Shown here: positions 39,140 through 41,309 of the stretch, piece by piece
Layout of the letters: each line of letters begins with the position of its first letter
Numbering within the stretch: the stretch's first letter is position 1
Assembly (NCBI GenBank): GCA_009692945.1
Contig: SHYD01000017.1
Span: 1-41,309, forward strand
Direction of reading: 5' to 3'
Length of the DNA stretch: 41,309 bases
Source of the DNA: Dehalococcoidia bacterium
GTDB lineage: Bacteria; Chloroflexota; Dehalococcoidia; SHYD01
The notes under the pieces: generated by a model
Database searches by the model: none
The model's input: the letters and a program-made list of their open reading frames with translations, nothing else
Told to the model about the DNA's origin: nothing
Program-made: the position numbers and the translations under genes

Positions 39140-39607
39140 ATGCAGTTCAGACGAGTCGTCACCGGCCACGACGCCGGCGGTAATGCCATCGTGAAGTCCG
39201 ATGAAGTGGTGGGTACCACGCCGCTCCGGGAGGGTGTGAACGCCAAGGTCATGTGGACCACCGAGGGTTTCCCCGTGGACAACAGCGGCGACGCCGATGA
39301 GAGCCTGCGCGTCACCGGCACTTTCCATCCCAACGGCACCGTGTTTCGCCTGGTGGAGTTTCTCCCCGGCGCGCAGCCCCGCAACCACCGCACCGACTCG
39401 ATCGATTATGGCGTGGTGGTATCGGGCCAGATGCACATGGAGTTGGACCAGGAAACCGTGGTGCTCAACGCCGGTGACGTGGTGGTGCAGCGTGGCACCA
39501 TTCACAATTGGGTCAACAAGGGGCCCGCGCCCTGTGTAATGGCCTTCATCCTGATCGACGCCAAGCCGGTCGATGTGGGGGGAAAGGTGCTGCACGCAGC
39601 GGGGTAG
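39140..39607 (+). CDS. Cupin-domain protein
   Basis: 155 residues with one small beta-barrel (cupin-2). Cupin motif 1 region: FRLVEFLPGAQPRNHRTDSID, where the common GxxxxxHxH metal ligands are partly replaced (N-H-R-T). Motif 2: GDVVVQRGTIHNWVNKG with a conserved His. Probably an oxygenase- or isomerase-like or ligand-binding protein; with only one or two His ligands the metal site is doubtful. AGGAGG lies 8 nt before the ATG. The following EthD gene and upstream Rieske and F420 genes on the same strand suggest a catabolic grouping. Confidence 0.85.
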   Translation: MQFRRVVTGHDAGGNAIVKSDEVVGTTPLREGVNAKVMWTTEGFPVDNSGDADESLRVTGTFHPNGTVFRLVEFLPGAQPRNHRTDSIDYGVVVSGQMHMELDQETVVLNAGDVVVQRGTIHNWVNKGPAPCVMAFILIDAKPVDVGGKVLHAAG

Positions 39608-39635
39608 CGGCTCTGACCGGGGGGCCTCGGCGGGC

Positions 39636-39740
39636 GACGCAGGTTCTCGCTGCGCTCGAACAGTAGCGGAGGCGAAGGCGGCACCCTTCAGTTACTCTTC
39701 GAGCCGGGCGGGAAGTTTCCTTGTTCTCAGGCTGACTCGC
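39636..39740. repeat. Dispersed imperfect inverted repeat, copy B
   Basis: GACGCAGGTTCTCGCTGCGC then CTTCGAGCCGGGCGGGAAG carry imperfect inverted arms matching copy A at 174-265. The middle is diverged. Located in the gap between the cupin and EthD genes. Confidence 0.5.
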
Positions 39741-39769
39741 CCGGCCACCCATCGCCCTAAGGAGACCTC

Positions 39770-40102
39770 ATGGTTAAGCTTGCCGGGATGATCCGCCGCC
39801 GGGCCGATATGCCCTACGACGAGTTCACCGATCACTGGCTGCGGGTGCACGCAAAAATAGCGGCGCAGCTTCCGGGGTTGCGCCGCTATTCGGTGAACTT
39901 CATCGATCGCCGCCGGTTTCCCAACTCGGTCTACGACGGTTTTTCGGAGTTGTGGTTCGATTCTCAGGAGGCGCTGGACAGCGCTTTTGCCGGGCCGGTG
40001 GGCCAGGCCATCGCCGCCGACATCCCCGCGTTCATGAGCGAACTGGTCCGGGTGATCGTGGACGAGCGGGTGATCTTGGAACCGGGAACCGGGGCCCCGT
40101 GA
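39770..40102 (+). CDS. EthD-domain protein
   Basis: 110 residues. The EthD domain is a dimeric alpha-beta barrel fold, like stress-response A/B-barrel proteins; EthD itself is needed for ether-degrading P450 systems, but its own reaction is uncertain. VKLAGMIRRRADMPYDEFTDHWLRVHA (residues 2-28) is the typical motif with the conserved His. PGLRRYSVNF and DGFSELWFDSQEAL follow. AAGGAGA lies 6 nt before the ATG. Together with the cupin, it extends the oxygenase neighbourhood; a role in ring-product binding or lactone chemistry is inference. Confidence 0.85.
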   Translation: MVKLAGMIRRRADMPYDEFTDHWLRVHAKIAAQLPGLRRYSVNFIDRRRFPNSVYDGFSELWFDSQEALDSAFAGPVGQAIAADIPAFMSELVRVIVDERVILEPGTGAP

Positions 40103-40114
40103 CCGGTGAGACGG

Positions 40115-40324
40115 CTACTTCCACTCCGTGACAGTCGACGTGACCGTGCCGTCGGCGTTCTCGATGTACTCCACCATTCCCACCACGCCGTTCAGCCGCG
40201 CGAGTTTCCCTTTGGGGTCGGCCTGATAGGTGATCGCCGCGGCGAAGCGCACGCCCATTCCCTGTCCGGTCGGCGCGCCGACCCCGGCGCCATTCCAGAT
40301 GACGCTCTCCCCCGATTCGGTCAT
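40115..40324 (-). pseudogene. C-terminal fragment of a conserved hypothetical protein
   Basis: 69 codons: GESVIWNGAGVGAPTGQGMG, YQADPKGKLARLNGVVGMVE and YIENADGTVTSTVTEWK. The KLARLNGV and final EWK pattern is one I recall from the C terminus of a larger uncharacterised family of about 140-150 residues, so the N-terminal half seems to be missing. The adjoining DNA encodes a different broken gene in the other direction. Not supported by a database search. Confidence 0.4.
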
Positions 40325-40461
40325 TACGATCCCCTGGCTTGGACGATGGCGATCCTCTCAGTCTTTGCGCGCCTCGCCGCCCGGTCCACGGTCAGCCCGC
40401 AGCTCCTCGCGCTGGGGCTGCGGCAGGTGGCCGCCATTCTGAAGGAACGGAGGTGAACGGG

Positions 40462-40848
40462 ATGGGAACCAGATTGAAGACGGTGTCGGTGCGCCTTGAT
40501 GATCAGGCGGACGCGCGATTTGGATAGGGTGGCGCGCCTCCAGCGGCAGTCCAAAGGGGCCTTCCTTGCCCGGGCCGACGATGAGGCAGCCCAGCGCATG
40601 CTGCTCGACTGGGCCACTCAGCAGTACCGGGCGGGGGCAGCTTCACTGTCCGAGTTGGCGGATGAAACCAAACTGCCATTGGAAGCCATTGCACGCCACG
40701 TGGCCGGCCATGGAGCTGATGAGGCGTTGGAAGTTCTACCTGACCAGCAGCAAGCAGCTCGCGGAGAGCTTTGGCCTGCCTGAATTCTACGTCAAAGCCA
40801 GGAACGCGGCGCAACTGGTCCGAGAGGAGGAACTTCCTGCCTCTTGAG
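40462..40848 (+). pseudogene. Degenerate ribbon-helix-helix/antitoxin-like gene
   Basis: Fragments in three frames align head to tail. MGTRLKTVSVRLDDQ (frame from 40462) is a ribbon-helix-helix start. RDLDRVARLQRQSKGAFLAR and LDWATQQYRAGAASLSELAD (frame from 40496) resemble UPF0175-type antitoxins. RWKFYLTSSKQLAESFGLPE (frame from about 40710) is the C-terminal part. Two one-base shifts would join them. GAACGGAGG precedes the first start. Probably a decayed antitoxin gene with no visible toxin partner. Confidence 0.5.
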
Positions 40849-41095
40849 CAGTCTGATCTTCGTCCTCGAACGTCACATGCGTTCGTCGATGCCCGCGTGC
40901 GCCCTCGTTGCGGTACCGAGCCCGCTTACGGCGGGAGGGAGGGTCCTCCCTTGACAATGATGGGAATGCCAGGGTGGCGGGAGGTCGCCCAAGGTCACGC
41001 AACCGGCCCCCGCCTGGTTGTTCATGGCCGCCGCGCCCGGCCCGGTCGCCCGTTGCGTCAGCATCGAGCGGATGATGGCGAGGGGGCATGCCGGG
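40849..41095. other. Intergenic stretch without recognised gene
   Basis: A hairpin such as GGGAGG-GAGGGT-CCTCCC (around 40942-40960) is visible but no protein family. It runs up to the terminal dispersed element. Confidence 0.35.
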
Positions 41096-41258
41096 TGAGT
41101 TCACATTCGAGGGCTGCCAGGATCGGGGGTGGGAGTGCACGAGGGCGGCAGCCCTCTGCCAGGGGCGTGGGGGTGCCCCCCACGGAGGATTCTCCTCTTT
41201 TTTCCTGGGGTGGGGGGGCGTGGCTCATACCGCCTGATCGCCTGATACTGAGTAGGTA
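41096..41258 (+). mobile_element. MITE-like GC-hairpin element, copy 6
   Basis: Begins TGAGTTCACATTCGAGGG and ends ACTGAGTAGGTA. Core: GGGAGTGCACGAGGGCGGCA, GCCCTCTGCC, GGGGGTGCCCCCC, GGATTCTCCTC, T6, CTGGGGTGGGG and GTGGCTCATACC. No clear target duplication (left flank GCATGCCGGG, right flank CCTCCAACCA). Hairpin 1 and hairpin 2 are perfectly paired. Confidence 0.6.
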
Positions 41259-41309
41259 CCTCCAACCACCATTCGCTCCGATGTAGACCATCAGTGAATC
41301 TGTCCGCTA

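Overview
The window is GC-rich bacterial DNA (roughly 60-67% GC by eye) with densely packed genes on both strands. The gene content resembles Chloroflexota, for example SAR202 or other Dehalococcoidia-like lineages. It has F420-type and LLM flavin oxidoreductases, several Rieske oxygenases, a chlorite-dismutase-family coproheme decarboxylase, a BluB under a cobalamin riboswitch, fused homocysteine methyltransferase/methylene-THF reductase, and lipoproteins with bare lipoboxes. This placement is inference: no rRNA or marker gene is present. Most of the window is chromosomal housekeeping and catabolic DNA, broken up by accessory patches and many short dispersed repeats.

Layout. 0.4-6.4 kb: an LLM monooxygenase, an orphan LivK-type binding lipoprotein, an SDR, two tandem YceI lipoproteins and a single-domain response regulator. 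6.6-8.2 kb: a cysteine desulfurase-NifU-type Fe-S assembly operon (minus strand). 8.3-11.4 kb: a TAXI-like binding protein and small, mostly unknown genes, including an orphan HicA-like toxin. 11.6-15.4 kb: sirtuin, DODA-type dioxygenase, bluB behind a cobalamin riboswitch with a terminator, and divergent chdC. 15.4-20.4 kb (minus): tRNA-Ser(GCT), miaB, nadA, an unusual two-gene cassette and nadB. 20.5-23.6 kb: two GT2 glycosyltransferases and a dienelactone hydrolase. 23.7-24.3 kb: an integrase remnant beside tRNA-Leu(CAA). 24.4-28.5 kb: Rieske oxygenase, methyltransferase, sfsA and a frameshifted amidohydrolase. 28.6-30.0 kb: a HARE-HTH-like protein divergent from a dinD carrying one nonsense codon. 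30.1-33.2 kb: folD and the homocysteine methyltransferase/MTHFR fusion. 33.4-35.1 kb: a TcmP/DUF5131 pair, both genes disrupted. 35.3-40.8 kb: a membrane nucleotide cyclase, a second Rieske oxygenase, an F420-type reductase, a cupin, an EthD protein and degenerate small genes.

Two observations stand out. First, a family of non-coding elements (about 120-270 bp; full copies near 3.1, 10.6, 20.5, 38.4 and 41.1 kb, plus fragments) shares a two-hairpin GC core followed by a GAATTC palindrome and a T-run. The elements have degenerate terminal inverted repeats related to TATCTGTTCAGA, and two copies are flanked by perfect 10-bp direct repeats. This looks like a MITE-like mobile element that carries a terminator-like module. 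Second, a pair of small genes sits between nadA and nadB, joined by TGATG and an 11-bp overlap, and followed by nadB with no ATG, GTG or TTG start before its FAD motif; the best candidate start is a CTG overlapping the upstream stop as CTGA. This resembles a toxin-antitoxin-like or regulatory cassette wired into the NAD biosynthesis operon.

The remaining genes suggest an oxidative aerobic lifestyle: ring-hydroxylating oxygenases, extradiol-type dioxygenase, dienelactone hydrolase, cupin, EthD, LLM and F420-type enzymes. Cofactor supply is also represented: NAD, Fe-S clusters, the B12 lower ligand, heme and one-carbon units.
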